DNA of 50,779 nucleotides from assembly GCA_037447655.1 (NCBI GenBank), contig JBBHKE010000552.1, positions 1-50,779 on the forward strand, written 5' to 3'. This DNA is from Zygnema cylindricum. Its lineage: Eukaryota; Streptophyta; Zygnematophyceae; Zygnematales; Zygnemataceae. Position 1 is the stretch's first letter. Every line of letters starts with the position of its first letter. The notes under the pieces were generated by a model that saw nothing but the letters and a program-made list of their open reading frames with translations, searched no databases and was not told the origin of the DNA. The position numbers and the translations under genes are program-made. Below are positions 1-10,929 of this stretch, piece by piece.

Positions 1-400
1 GTATGTAATGAAAAGTACAAAAGACTTGACCGACGTAAAGAAGTACGGACAGGACCAAAAGTAAGTCTTCCGGATATGACGGCAAGACTTGACCGACGTA
101 GGAAATGAAAAGTACGGACAAGACCACTGACACATATAATGAAAAGGTACAGATGAGTGAACTGACGCTAAATGACCCTTAACACATGGTACGCACGTGC
201 ATGGTACGCAAATAAAGATTTTTGGTTGGTGTGAAAATCATTGACGATTTTTAACATCCGGTCTTAACTGGCGCGGTACGACTAAATTATGAACAGGTGG
301 ATTACATACTTTGCGCAATGGAACTTCGTTCAAAATGTAGCTTTCTGTAATGTTGGTCGTACAGTTATAGAATGTCGTAATGGAACTTCACCCTAAACAG
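1..400. other. Intergenic, imperfect direct repeats
   Basis: No gene is seen. Two imperfect copies of a block containing GACTTGACCGACGTA followed by AGTACGGACARGACCA lie at about 22-60 and 86-127. GTACG/TACGGAC words are frequent here, as in many spacers of this window and in the copia LTRs. Confidence 0.5.
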
Positions 401-402
401 TA

Positions 403-1014
403 CACCGCGAATGGTAATTAGAGTAATGAAAAAATTAGAGTAAAAAAACAAAAAAAAATAGAGTAATGAACTCTAATTTATGTAATATAACTTTTTCACA
501 GAGGAAGTTTACTCTACTTTATTTAAGTACCCTATTTTGGGTTATGTCGGCAATAATTATCCGCGCTGAAGTTATGAACACTAAATAACGTAAGTGTACA
601 AAATCTGTCAGTCCGTATGGTTTTGACGTCATTATGACGCTATTACTATTTGTCGAGTTGAATGTCAATTAATGTTCACACTGACAACGACGCTGTCGAC
701 AGACGAGAGTTATGTGAACGGCTTTTTTTCAATGTGATTGGTTTTTTTATTAGTGCAATTTCACGTGCGAGCGCGATTCTATTAAATCAATATTTGTACC
801 TTTTTACATATAAAAGTACAGTTTTGCACGGTCGGACGTCGTCCGTACTCCACACTATTTAAGACGAACGTGTATTATAAATTTTTAGGCTAACTAAACC
901 TTACCTTAAATAGAATAATGAAAAAATTAGAATCATTCTCTCTATTTAAGGTGATAGAGTCGAAATTTAGGGCGACCGAATTAGCGTTATTTACTCTAAT
1001 TACGATTCGCAATG
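403..1014. mobile_element. MITE-like element with TA target duplication (copy a)
   Basis: The left end CACCGCGAATGGTAATTAG and the inverted right end (reading CATTGCGAATCGTAATTAG) match at about 20 of 23 positions. Each is flanked by TA (401-402, 1015-1016). The interior is AT-rich without a credible coding region. A TA duplication with short terminal inverted repeats is the pattern of Tc1/mariner-derived (Stowaway-like) MITEs; that assignment is inference. Confidence 0.6.
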
Positions 1015-1103
1015 TACTTGTATTAACGTAAATAAACAATTAGAGTTATTAATTATATTTTAGGTTAGAGGATAAAAATTTGGGGGCCCCGAATTCGTTA
1101 TCA

Positions 1104-1125
1104 ACGCTAATAGCGATTCACGGTG
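1104..1125. repeat. Lone terminal inverted repeat of the MITE family
   Basis: ACGCTAATAGCGATTCACGG followed by TGTA is a right-hand end of the same family as the MITEs at 1364-1910 and 9294-9510. No matching left end was found upstream, so it is either a fragment or belongs to a rearranged copy. The 1126-1361 stretch that follows holds poly-T tracts and a CCGGCC-rich patch but no gene. Confidence 0.45.
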
Positions 1126-1363
1126 TAGTGGTACGAAAACATTTTTTTTTTGTTTTTTGCGTACCCGTACCCGTTTTTTTTTTTTTTTCGAATCACCCGG
1201 CCGAATCTGGCCGGCCCCCAAGATTTGGCACCCGAATCCGTTCCATATCCGATGCGGCCGGCTGGTTACGGATCGGGTACGGATTCAGTTTGGTAAAATC
1301 TCTTAATGATTGACGATAACTCCTTTCGAATCGATATATCGATTATCCAAACCTTTCGAACTA

Positions 1364-1910
1364 CACCGTCAATCGCTATTAGAGTATACAACGCCAATTT
1401 GGTGCACTTAAAAAAACAAAAACCGAAATACAATCCATAATTCTATTTTTTCCATTATTTTAATTAGGTTTTTTTTTTCAATTAGCGTTAATAAGGAAAG
1501 TACACAGCCATGGAAATAGTGTGGCGTACGGACAGGATATTTCCGTACGAAATGGTACTTTTTGAATAACAAAGGCATAAAAAGACACTTAACATTATTG
1601 CGCACACATGTGAATGTGCACTGGAAGAAAGCGAGGCAAACTCGAAGACAAAAATCACGTTCTCATATGTTCGTCCGTCGACCGTGTGAACGGCGCGACG
1701 GCGTACGAATTGTCAAATTTTGTGCGAATACACATATTACTGTAGACATCGAAAGGGCGGGTATTTATTATTCAGGACAACCCAAATTACAGTTAGGGGT
1801 TAATTAGTATATATATTTAAAAAAAAAAAAAAAAATTCCCGATTAGTGTTAATAACACTATTTTTCTTTTTACGCTATTTATTCCTTTACTCTAATAGCG
1901 ATTGACGGTG
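1364..1910. mobile_element. MITE-like element with TA target duplication (copy b)
   Basis: The ends CACCGTCAATCGCTATTAGAGTA and its inverse ...TACTCTAATAGCGATTGACGGTG match over about 23 bases, with TA at 1362-1363 and 1911-1912. The 547-bp interior has no convincing ORF. The right end stops about 24 bases past the stop codon of the fucosyltransferase-like gene on the opposite strand, so the element probably forms part of that gene's 3' UTR or lies just after it. Confidence 0.7.
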
Positions 1911-1933
1911 TAGTTTATTGAAAAAGCTATACA

Positions 1934-4900
1934 TTAGGGCTCCTCCTGAGTACGACTATCCATATATATCGTACAATTTTTGTGATGGTGTCTAAAAGTT
2001 GATATTGTCACATTACCATATTCGGTGGCGGCTCTAGCAAAAGTACTAATTTTCCGACTGTAGGAAAGCATATATCGAGCTGTACTTAGTAACAAAAATT
2101 CCGACATTGTGGCCATAGGAGAACCTCCCTTTCCTCTCGAAGTATGGATAACAGATCCAGAAGAATAATAGATGACTCCATATTCACTCAACTTTTTTAC
2201 AAAAATTGGGCGTAAAGTTTCGTGGTCCGTGGCGAGGAAGATATTCATAGTTGGTTGAGAATCGTCTTTGGTCGCGAGTAAGTCTTGCAATTTTTTATGG
2301 TAGGTTCGGAAACATCTCCAAAACTTCGATCCGATGTAAGTTTTTCGAGTCTTTTCCTCCCTCAAGTTTATTCTTTGGAGTTCAGAAGAACAAGTGTTCT
2401 TTACCTGACAGTCTTTACTGATTTCAACTCCTTCAACAGATCTGAAAATAGAAGACATTGACATAATGTGAAAAAATTTACACGACAGAAAAAATGCGAC
2501 CTCCTTTAAACACCAGATACATTTCGGAGGCCACTAAAATGTCATATTTTATGATATTTTTACTATTATACAAATCAGAATACCATGCTAACTTTAATGC
2601 ATTATACTCATGTTGATTATTGATGATACTTTTTAAATGTTGTAATTGCGGAAAAAAAACAATGTTCACAAATAACCGCTTGTGACGTTTTGTATTATTG
2701 AATTGATACTCTTAAAGCGTTCTAATAGTGAAATTTTACGAATTAAATTCTCGAGGTCAATAAAAGAGCAACAAAATCATCACTAACATTTTAGAATTGA
2801 ACAAAATTAAACAACATGTGACCGAACATGTGACCGTTTTTCTGTTGTGTCCCTCAGATTTTCCTTAGATAGTCAAAACTACTAAATGAACCATAGATTT
2901 TCCTTAACCGTGAACTTAACCATTGCATATTATTATGTCCCTTCGGTGTTATACTATTCAAATTTACTTTCAACACAAAACCCTCTAAACCCTATTCATC
3001 CATATATCATAACATTTTTTGTCAAAATAATCCATTTCAGAAAGGAAAACAAAAGGTTTCTCTTCAAGCAAAAAAGGAGAAAAGTTTTTGTGCTTTACGC
3101 AGTGTATGTCCGAATGTGAATCGCGAGGTCGAAACTTAATTGAAGACTTTTGTTACTCTCAATCGATGCCACGACTCGATTTTCAGAACTTCCTTGCAAA
3201 ACTTCCTCGATTGTATCCTCCAAAATCTTTTTCGGACCTCGTCCGAGAAGGTATTTCATGGCTCGAGAATGAACACAAAATTCTGTACTGCAATTTAGTG
3301 TCTTGAATAAGCATTCTTCTAATATTGGATCCGTACGCCAATATTTGTTGAAAGTTCCTCCGCTATGGACCGTCAATACTGGGTCATTGCTGTCCAAGTA
3401 TTGGAGAAGACGAATTTCTGGACCAGACGTAACAACGATAGGATGGTATATTTGTTTATAAGCTCCCCCATCATCCATTTTTTCATCAATAATATAATCG
3501 TCGGGACAGTTGAATGCTTCACAAAGAACATCAAGACCCTGTTTTCACATTCAAGAAAAGTGGAAACGAAGGGGAAACTTTTTAATCAAGTTTTCACATT
3601 CAAGAAAAGTGGAAACGAAGGGGAAACTTTTTAATCAAGTTTTCACATTAACAGTGTCTCATCAACAATGATCCATTCCTTCCCTCCCTTCTTACCTCCA
3701 CCCCTCTCTCACTCACTCCCTCCCTCCTCGCTCCCACCCGCCCTCCCTCTCTCCCTTCCTCCATCTCTCCCTCCCTCCCTCTTCTCCCTCCCTCTTCTCC
3801 CCCCCCCCTCCATCCCTCTTTCCCTCCTTCCTCCCCAATCTGCCTTTTCTCTAATTTCACCTTAGGATCAGATTTTTCTTTAATGGCGCTCCCCTTTGTC
3901 TCACTTTTGGCTCAGTTATGGCTCAGTTTTGGCTTAGTTTTCCTTCTTTTTTTGGAGAAAGAGTCATCAAAAGTTACAAAACCAGGAGAGATAAAGATGT
4001 AAAAGAATCTGATCCAGACTTAATAGCTGAAATTCCACCAAGCTTGTGAAAAAAAAGAAAAGGAAAATTTGAGAATTAAATTTGAGAAATGAATTCAAGA
4101 GAAATTTAAGAAATAAGTTGAAGTTTGGTGGAATTACCTTTCTGTGAGGTCCGGAAGAAACCAATACCAATCTTCTCCCGGAAAATAAACTATAAGCATA
4201 AGCACTTTTAAATCCTCGAAGAGTATTACCGAGTCCCATTCTCGGATAAACAAGAAGTACTCGCGTTCCCGGATGAGGTAAATTCTTGTAAGAAGTAATT
4301 GGAGGTTCTAAATCCCATCTCTTTCTATTCATACTTTCCTTTGAGAGAGAAGCTTTTCCACAAGCCTCCTTATCCTGTATTTTTTCTCCATTTCAAAAAA
4401 GATGGAGGAAGAGACACATTGAAAAACAATCAAAACATTGGACCATTAAAAGAAAAGCGATTGTTATATAAAGAAGAAACTTGGGAAAAAAACACTCTGG
4501 TTTTGTGAAATTTTGCGAAGGTCACGGAAGCAAGTTGCATAAGTATATACGAGGCGATGAAGTTTTGGAACTACTTTTATGATGAATTAAAAAAAATGGG
4601 CGAAAGGAGAACTTGTTAAGAAAATTTCATAGTTTGGTACCACTACCCTAGTAACCCACTAACCCTAGTAATTGCTTAGCAAAATTTACCACAATAACAA
4701 AATAGAACGAAAAAAAGAGTGAGGGGAAGGATGATGTTAGTTCTTCAACAATTTACATATTTAGTACAATAGGCATGCGTTTATATACATCAGAATTACC
4801 ACTATGGACATTTTCATTTCGAAGGAAATTTTTGGACATTAAGTTGTACGTGCTGGGAAGCCCAGAATATTATTTAGTCTCTAGGTTCTTTATAATAGGA

Positions 4901-5161
4901 TCTATTGATCAGATGAGTATGACTCTTGTCCTTGGCATAGAGAGGGAAAGTGAGAGGGAGAGGGAGAGGTAGAGAGAGGCAAGAGAGGGGAGAGCGGGAG
5001 GAGGGAGAGGGAGGGAGAGGGAAGGAGAAAGAGAGAGAGGGACAGAGAGAGAGAAGAGCACTGACCAATTGGGGAAATACCCGGTTTTGTTTTTGGACCC
5101 ACGTTTGACCTCCATAGAGCCTTTGAAGTCTCACAATTTCACGATCATCTTGAGCAGATTC
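1934..5161 (-). CDS. Fucosyltransferase-like glycosyltransferase, four exons (5' end not resolved)
   Basis: Proposed exons on the minus strand are 5161-5066, 4374-4138, 3538-3099 and 2441-1934. Each junction has GT donors and AG acceptors and the phases agree (0, 0, 2), giving about 426 residues ending in TAA at 1936-1934. Exon 2 holds a glycine-rich nucleotide-sugar-side motif (PRMGLGNTLRGF then SAYAYSLFSGRRLVL), like the GLGNR-L motif of fucosyltransferases. Exon 3 ends in FDLAIHIRT, matching the H-x-R donor-binding motif. Exon 4 has NIFLATD and, further on, SEFLLLSTARYML, matching the later conserved TD and ELLLLS blocks. Members of this fold (GT23/GT37/O-FucT type) transfer fucose from GDP-fucose onto glycans in the Golgi or ER. 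No signal anchor was found, so 5' exons upstream of 5161 are probably missing. The exact family is not determined; a related GDP-sugar transferase is possible. Introns are about 690, 600 and 660 bp. Confidence 0.72.
3099..3538 (-). CDS. Fucosyltransferase-like gene, exon 3
   Basis: The exon follows the acceptor GTGAAAACAG and opens with GLDVLCEAFNCPDD in phase 0. It contains a Cys-rich central part (EECLFKTLNCSTEFCVHSR) and ends at the FDLAIHIRT motif before donor GTAAAG at 3098. The His and Arg of that motif contact the GDP-sugar in characterised fucosyltransferases. Reading past the donor meets a stop within one codon, which supports the splice site. Confidence 0.7.
3541..3649. repeat. 49-bp tandem duplication abutting the exon 3 acceptor
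   Basis: Two complete copies of a 49-bp unit (GTTTTCACATTCAAGAAAAG...) plus 11 bases of a third lie directly before exon 3 in transcript direction. The unit carries the polypyrimidine tract and likely branch site, so those are present in duplicate. Only the exon-proximal copy ends in the AG acceptor. Confidence 0.85.
3668..3860. repeat. Pyrimidine-rich (CCCTCC)n tract within intron 2
   Basis: About 190 bp of imperfect CCTCCC/CTCTCC repeats on the plus strand (purine-rich on the coding strand of the gene). Both strands are open by chance of composition; no protein is inferred. Confidence 0.85.
4928..5060. repeat. Purine-rich (GAGAGG)n tract in intron 1
   Basis: Imperfect GAGAGG/GGGAGA repeats lie immediately downstream of exon 1 of the minus-strand gene, so the transcript would carry a CU-rich tract just after the donor site. 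Open frames across it are compositional. Confidence 0.8.
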
Positions 5162-5169
5162 CTATTTTT

Positions 5170-6250
5170 CAAGAAAATAATAAAATACAATAGGTTATAT
5201 ACTAGGGATAGCTACACGGTTCGGTTCACTTAAAGAAATTTTGGTAACCTGCAGACAAACCATCTTGTATTACTTTGGGAGGACATTGCATGTGAGTGTT
5301 AAGAGTGCATAAAGATTTACCTTTATTATTCGTGTTTTTGGTAAACCCTTGTATAATTTTGCAAATTTCCAAGAAGTTCCAAAGGAACTTGATCAACTTC
5401 GCTAATTATCATTAACAAACTTGAAATCAATAAAAAAATGCCTTTTAAAATTGTAGCACAGTGGTAGTACACAATGGATCATTATTAGCGGTTAAGAAAT
5501 AATTAGTATGAGGACTAATGAAGCATTAGTAATTCCGGTCCGAGTGACATGGACAATTGTTAACAGTTAGTTCAGAAAAATAGCAATCAGTAGAATGAAC
5601 ACGACTTTGTGGTGAGACGGCAGAAAAATGGGGACAGAATTAGTGTTATGAATGCTAATATCCGTTCACACTGTAGTTACGACGTTCGACTTTATGGTTA
5701 GATGGAAGTTAAACAACGACCAAAAAATCCCACAAGAACCACGATCCGGGAAACAACCTAGTCAAAAACACTTGAGTTCTTTAGAAAAACAGCCATTTCC
5801 ATGTTCATGAAAGAAAATTGGCTCAAAGTGCTAGTAAGACGTAAATTCATCAGTAAAAATAACATGGGTTGTTTGACTTCTTCGCTAACAAGATGTGTTG
5901 GAATACTTAACAGGGAAAAAGAAATCAAATCATGAGAAGAGAGTGTGGAAGGAGAAAGAGGAACTCCAAAGCTCCAGTCACACTTTTGAAAGTTTCTGCA
6001 CCTATAGTCTAAAAGAAAAACTGTAAAAAAAAACCGTACAAATAAAATGTTCACAAGTTGGAGGCATGAAATTACAAGATTCCAAAAACATGTTCTGCAA
6101 ATGAATGAGGTGGAGATACAAATGAATGAGTTACTTTTGAGCATAACGGGGAATGATGGTCAAACAAATTCGAACAAAAAGAGTGAGTAGAAGTCACTGA
6201 AATGAGTTAAATGGCTCAAACTTGTAAATGATGGTTACTAACTGGGTTTT
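5170..6250. other. Intergenic or 5' gene region, nothing assignable
   Basis: No gene is supported. A minus-strand open frame of about 128 codons (6144-5758) is low-complexity and intron-like; in another frame it gives a short protein-looking run (THVIFTDEFTSY, then FFHEHGNGCFSKELK) broken by stops. A MITE-family end (GCTAATATCCGTTCACACTG) sits at 5653-5675 without a visible partner. Missing 5' exons of the fucosyltransferase-like gene could lie here. Confidence 0.35.
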
Positions 6251-6257
6251 ATTTCAG

Positions 6258-6546
6258 AAACGGAACGAAAAAGGAGAGATAAGACGATCTAAGGCAGAAC
6301 TAGCAATAAAGGAATTACAATAAAAACACGGAGTTGATTTCGATGAGACCTCCGCTTATTAGAATTCTACAAAGAGAGTGCAAGAGAGGAGGTGGAGGGT
6401 GTACGAACTAATTTTAGTCCTCCAAACTGAAATCTGTGAAGGAAGGAGTTATCAAAAAGCAATTTGATTTGGAATTCAAACATCTTTTGTACACGAGTAT
6501 TTCAATGAATCGGGAATTTTTCAACTGATTGAAAGTCCAAACCATT
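6258..6546 (+). pseudogene. Degenerate E2F/DP-like winged-helix fragment
   Basis: Starting just after a TTTCAG acceptor-like site at 6252-6257, one frame reads KAELAIKELQ, stop, KHGVDFDETSAY, stop, then KRVQERRWRVYELILVLQTE. The VQxRRxxVYExxxVL pattern resembles the E2F/DP DNA-binding helix (RRIYDIxNVLE), and the preceding GVDFDE segment sits where E2F proteins have their helix-turn region. At least four in-frame stops show it is not functional. The resemblance comes from memory of the family and is unverified. The same frame degrades after about 6546. Confidence 0.3.
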
Positions 6547-7230
6547 AAAAAACTACGAAGGAAGGAATATGAGGGTGTCTACCAGGGAAATTACTAATGA
6601 ATAAAAAAAATGTAACATGAGACGGTTAAAATGGCAAAAAAAAGTGCCATATACACATTGGATTGTACGGAGAAGGTGTGACCTAATCACACCTTGTCAA
6701 TAGTAAACCAGTTTATGGCAGATTCCAGGAAGGAAAATCAGAGATTTTGAGATAGTTAAGTCTAAGAAAGGGTCTTACGTCTGAGTGACTACATGGAATG
6801 CGCGGATAAAACCAAACAAAAATCGACAAAATTTGAAGAGAAAAAGGACGAAGAATCAAGATGACCTGTGGCGTAGTCAATTTACTGGTGCAAATAAATT
6901 TTAGATTAAATTTTGCAGATTTTAGCAAAAAATTCAATGTCCATCTAAGTCCTCCTTTAGACACTTTTGAAACATTAAAGTAAAAGCAATTCTGACAATT
7001 TTATGGAAAATAATATTGTTCAAGTGTATAAATGCATGTAAAATATGGTACAATGTATTTTAATTTCCGGACATACCAAATTGTAGAGTTTTCGACATTT
7101 AATATTTTAATTTACATTCGATATGTTAAATTTTCTACGTTAAAAATTTTAATTTCATAACATTCAATATGTGATTTTTCTGTATTTGATCGTTGAGTTG
7201 CCATAAATGAATATTCAAACATGTCAACAA

Positions 7231-7231
7231 A

Positions 7232-7296
<65 letters not shown>
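7231..7296. repeat. (TA)n microsatellite
   Basis: A nearly pure TA dinucleotide run of more than 30 units with one C interruption near its start, followed by an A-rich stretch. The Tyr/Ile-rich open frames across it are artefacts. Confidence 0.97.
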
Positions 7297-7302
<6 letters not shown>

Positions 7303-7469
7303 AAAAAATAAAAAATATATATATACACAAAACACTATATAGCTATTTCACTTTTTAGACTCATTTTATATATTTCACTTTTTAGACGCATTTTGGACAT
7401 TAAAAATTAATCTTGTTTAAAATACACCACTAAAAACCCCAGCAGTTAAGAAATTAATCACCTCTTTTA

Positions 7470-7504
7470 TAATTATTATTATTATTATTATTATTATTAT
7501 TTAT
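7470..7504. repeat. (ATT)n microsatellite
   Basis: About ten ATT units in a row followed by TTATTTTTTG. Confidence 0.95.
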
Positions 7505-8268
7505 TTTTTGCGACTGCAACAAGTCGGAATCGCAGGCTTAGTTGTTATCGCAAGTTTTTTGACATTCATAAACAAATATACAAAAAAAATAGGTAATTAA
7601 TTTCTTCCCTTAATTCATATAATATCCGTTTATCACCTTTAAACGCCTTCCGGAAGATATTCTAGCTAAAAATGAAATATATTTACAATAGCAAGAATAA
7701 AATTACATAAATGTAGGGCACCAATCGCACCAAACTTTAATCCTCGTGTTATACTACAAAAGAAAACTCCAACAAAAAATAGAAAAATTGTTCGGATCCA
7801 TCCAGCAAATGCTTTTATTTCCACTAAGGAGAAAAAAAACCGACAGAAACATGAAAAAACTATTCCGAAAAGGAAGAAAATGACGAAATCCTACTTTAAG
7901 CTTTATGTCATATTTTGTGTTTTTCTATAATCTGAAAGTACGGACGACATTTAACGTACTTTAGTTGTTTCCCCCGCACATCGTGACGTTATCAGCAGCA
8001 GCAGGATGATCCACACGTGTGGCATTGTGAAGACTGCCACGTGGCAAGCGCGCATCGCATTGACATTTGAAGCGAGATCCATCCGCTGCAGTCAAGAGCA
8101 CTTTCGAAGGCGCGTCTTTTTCCTGCTGTGTTCCGCTTGGTTTCATCCAGAGACAAGAATGACACTGTACCATCGTACACAATTATCGTACGCAATATTT
8201 TTGCAACTATTAATCTGTAATTCTGTACGCAAGTAGATAAAATACGATATTTAGTACGAAGTAACTTT

Positions 8269-8902
8269 TGCTGCATTCACACCGGAAATGGATGATGAAT
8301 GAGATGATAAAATGAATGATCCCGTACCATTCATTTCGCAAAAAAAAAAGAAACAGAGGCGCCAAACTGGCCGATTGATCGGCTGTCAACCTTTTTGGAG
8401 CGTAGCGACGGACAAAATATACGATTTGGAGCGTAGCGACGGACAAAAACGTACGGACAAGTGCGTCAAAACTTGACAACTGTGGTAAGTCATCTTCTTT
8501 TCCGGGAACCCTTTTCGGAATGCAGAAATCCGACTTTGAAAAAACATGAAAGTCGCATCTCGAATGATTCATCCGTACTGTACGAAATTTTCTAAAATGG
8601 TAACCCATAAACGAATAACCAATCAAAATCAACTAGAACCGAACGTAAAAAAATGTAAAGTTATTTTTTTTTTGTAATTTTGACGAAACAATCATCTAAA
8701 ATATAACGTAAAAAATGTCAAAAACGATGGCTTGGTACGGACGGATTTGAGTCAGTCGACGCTTAATCGTACGGTAACATGAACCACATCGAGACGTTTT
8801 AGTTGACGTAAGATGACGTCAAAGGCGATTCACGTCCAAACAAAACAAAAGGACATTCGTTTCCCCATCTCATTCATCATCCATTTCCGGTGTGAATGCA
8901 GC
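8269..8902. mobile_element. 634-bp element with 38-bp perfect terminal inverted repeats
   Basis: The left arm at 8269-8306 (TGCTGCATTCACACCGGAAA, then TGGATGATGAATGAGATG) recurs exactly in inverse orientation at 8865-8902. The interior has a tandem pair of GGAGCGTAGCGACGGACAAAA at about 8395 and 8428 and no recognisable transposase. No clear target duplication is visible at either edge, so the superfamily is unknown. It behaves like a non-autonomous DNA transposon. Confidence 0.65.
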
Positions 8903-9293
8903 ATAGGAAACTTTGAAGTTTGGTACTTTGAAACGAAGCTGCAGAGAAGTAATCTTTGTAATCCGGCAAAAATGAATGTACCCAATCGGTTCCTGACGTC
9001 AAGGCTATCGACGTTGGCGTAGAAAACAGCAAAACTTAGGGCTCATTAAATTTGAAACCGCACTGCGATCCCAAAAGACTTTGAAAAGCTCAATGATTGG
9101 CCAAGCCGCGGAAACTCGGGGGGGCGGGGAAACGGTCCATATTTCATTCCGCGTGTAATTTTCGAAAAGAATTCCGTCAAAAAAAGGAAATTGATTCGTC
9201 CAATTCGGGACTCGATCCCACAAAATAATAGTGTAATGTGCAAAACAGAGACGCCTTTACTTTTCTGCGTTCGTACTTTACCCCTGTACTGTA
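8903..9293. other. Spacer between two DNA elements, no gene seen
   Basis: Several short open frames occur on both strands but none shows a motif or codon structure that stands out. Confidence 0.4.
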
Positions 9294-9510
9294 CACCGCC
9301 AATCGCTATTAGCGTTGTGTACGCTAATCCTGTCCCGCTTTTTATTTTATTTATTCTCAAATATAATTATCCACACTATTTAAAAAAGCCTTAATTCCTA
9401 ATTAGAGTAATCGATTTCTTCCAAAATTTCCAAATTCCCAATTTAGTGTAAACCACGCTAATTATTCGTATACGCTAAAGAAACTTTTACGCTAATAGCG
9501 ATTGGCGGTG
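9294..9510. mobile_element. MITE-like element with TA target duplication (copy c)
   Basis: The 22-base ends CACCGCCAATCGCTATTAGCGT and their perfect inverse bound a 217-bp AT-rich interior, with TA at 9292-9293 and 9511-9512. It shares its ends with the copies at 403-1014 and 1364-1910 and is the shortest and cleanest copy. Confidence 0.75.
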
Positions 9511-10115
9511 TACTGTTACTACGGACAGTACAGTCAGTACTGTACTGACTGGTGGTGCGCGGACCTTCGGCACCTCTTGGGATTGGGTACGCGAATTAGG
9601 GTTTTGTGTTTAGGGCTATTTTTTAAATAAAAAAAAAAAATAAACCCCTAAACGAAATAGTCGTGCGGATAATAATTCTGACGCATCGAGACCCCCCCGC
9701 CAAGCAGACCAAAGTCAAGATCTGCGAGTACGTATCACGCTTCATTAAAAGTTGGCCCGCGGTGAGTTTGGTGAGAATGAGTTTTAGAGCCAGCACATTG
9801 CCATATATTGCAAGATAATTTCCCAATATCTTGTAATTTTGTAATTTTTTTTTGGGACGTAGATCGATCGCGTCCGTATAACGGAATTTTAATTTATCAA
9901 TTGTTCAGACGGGAACTATGGACTTTGGCCACACAATAACATCAGAGTCCTTTGTCGCCAGAGGTATATGTCGCATAACCGTGTCAATTTAATTTTCATT
10001 TGTCAGTAATTGTCATCGTCAATAACGCTTATTCGATTGCGGCTCAGTTGCCCCTAAACATAAATTGATTCGCTCGCGGCTCAGTTGGCATTAAATCATG
10101 AACTAAAGTAAGAAA
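9511..10115. other. Intergenic stretch, no gene seen
   Basis: It contains a short GTAC-centred palindrome (CAGTCAGTACTGTACTGACTG, near 9530-9552) and a direct repeat of CGGCTCAGTTG about 43 bp apart at 10040-10090. No coding region is supported. Confidence 0.4.
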
Positions 10116-10445
10116 TAATATTTGAGAATTGCTAATCGCAGCGACGATTTTTGCTGCGCGCAGGTAGCTGTCAAAAATTGTACATTTGAAGTAAAATTTT
10201 GTACAAGCTACGTACCTTTAAGTTCAGATTTGACAGTCAATCCGTCGAACAACTTTGACTGGCAAAATATTGTACTGGCGGTTAAAAAAGTGTCGCGCTT
10301 GCGAACGTCGACCGTCATAAAAAAATAAACAATTCACACGGCCAGCACAGGTTTACTTTAACAGAACTGCGGCAACCACATATAAATAAAATGGTTGCGC
10401 GCAAGTACTGTAGTTTATCACTTCACGTCTGTGAGAGCACAGTGA

Positions 10446-10919
10446 TAGCCTATTCCCACCGGAGCATTTCCCATTCCGATGATTTTCCGAATTAGATAAT
10501 AACACGAAACTTATGAAATCCTTTGTACGTGCGAAACTTTCTTTCTATTTGTCGGACAACGATCCTTTCATTCATGGCCTATTCCACCAGAAAAAAAACC
10601 ACTTCCGCAACAGACGGACGTTGGAATAATGTACGGCTTTCTATGAAAACCGTACAAACGAGCTTCCTTAAAATATTGTCGGATGTTGAAGTCGGGTTAA
10701 AATCGCGTATTTCGCCAAAAAGCTGACGTAGCCAAAACAACATCCGTACGACTACTTAATTGTACTCGCGAAACAACTGCAGGACTTTGAACCACCGTCG
10801 TCGTCATTTGAACATTTAATACGACAGGTTTGTTTTCGCGCCTATGTTTGATGACGTCGAAGCGTGTACGTTTTCCGATGAGTTTTCGGAAAATCAAATG
10901 CTCCGGTGGGAATAGGCTA
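10446..10919. mobile_element. 474-bp MITE nested in the left TIR (TGA duplication)
   Basis: The ends TAGCCTATTCCCACCGGAGC and their inverse are perfect for about 24 bases. TGA flanks both sides (10443-10445, 10920-10922). Excising it restores continuity with the opposite TIR of the host element (CTGTGAGAGCACA... into ...GACATTT), which confirms the borders. A 3-bp duplication suggests a PIF/Harbinger-type MITE, although those normally prefer TWA. Interior frames on both strands are short and unrecognised. Confidence 0.75.
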
Positions 10920-10929
10920 TGACATTTGA

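Larger units (their letters stand above)
6550..7980. other. AT-rich intergenic stretch
   Basis: No gene is recognised. A minus-strand frame of 83 codons at 6964-6713 has no recognisable motif. The rest is AT-rich with the simple repeats listed separately. Confidence 0.5.

Noticed and set aside
3541-3649. CRISPR-like array
   Set aside because: Only two tandem copies without spacers, in a eukaryotic intron.
7112-7335. Tyr/Ile-rich minus-strand frames
   Set aside because: Translation of the (TA)n microsatellite.
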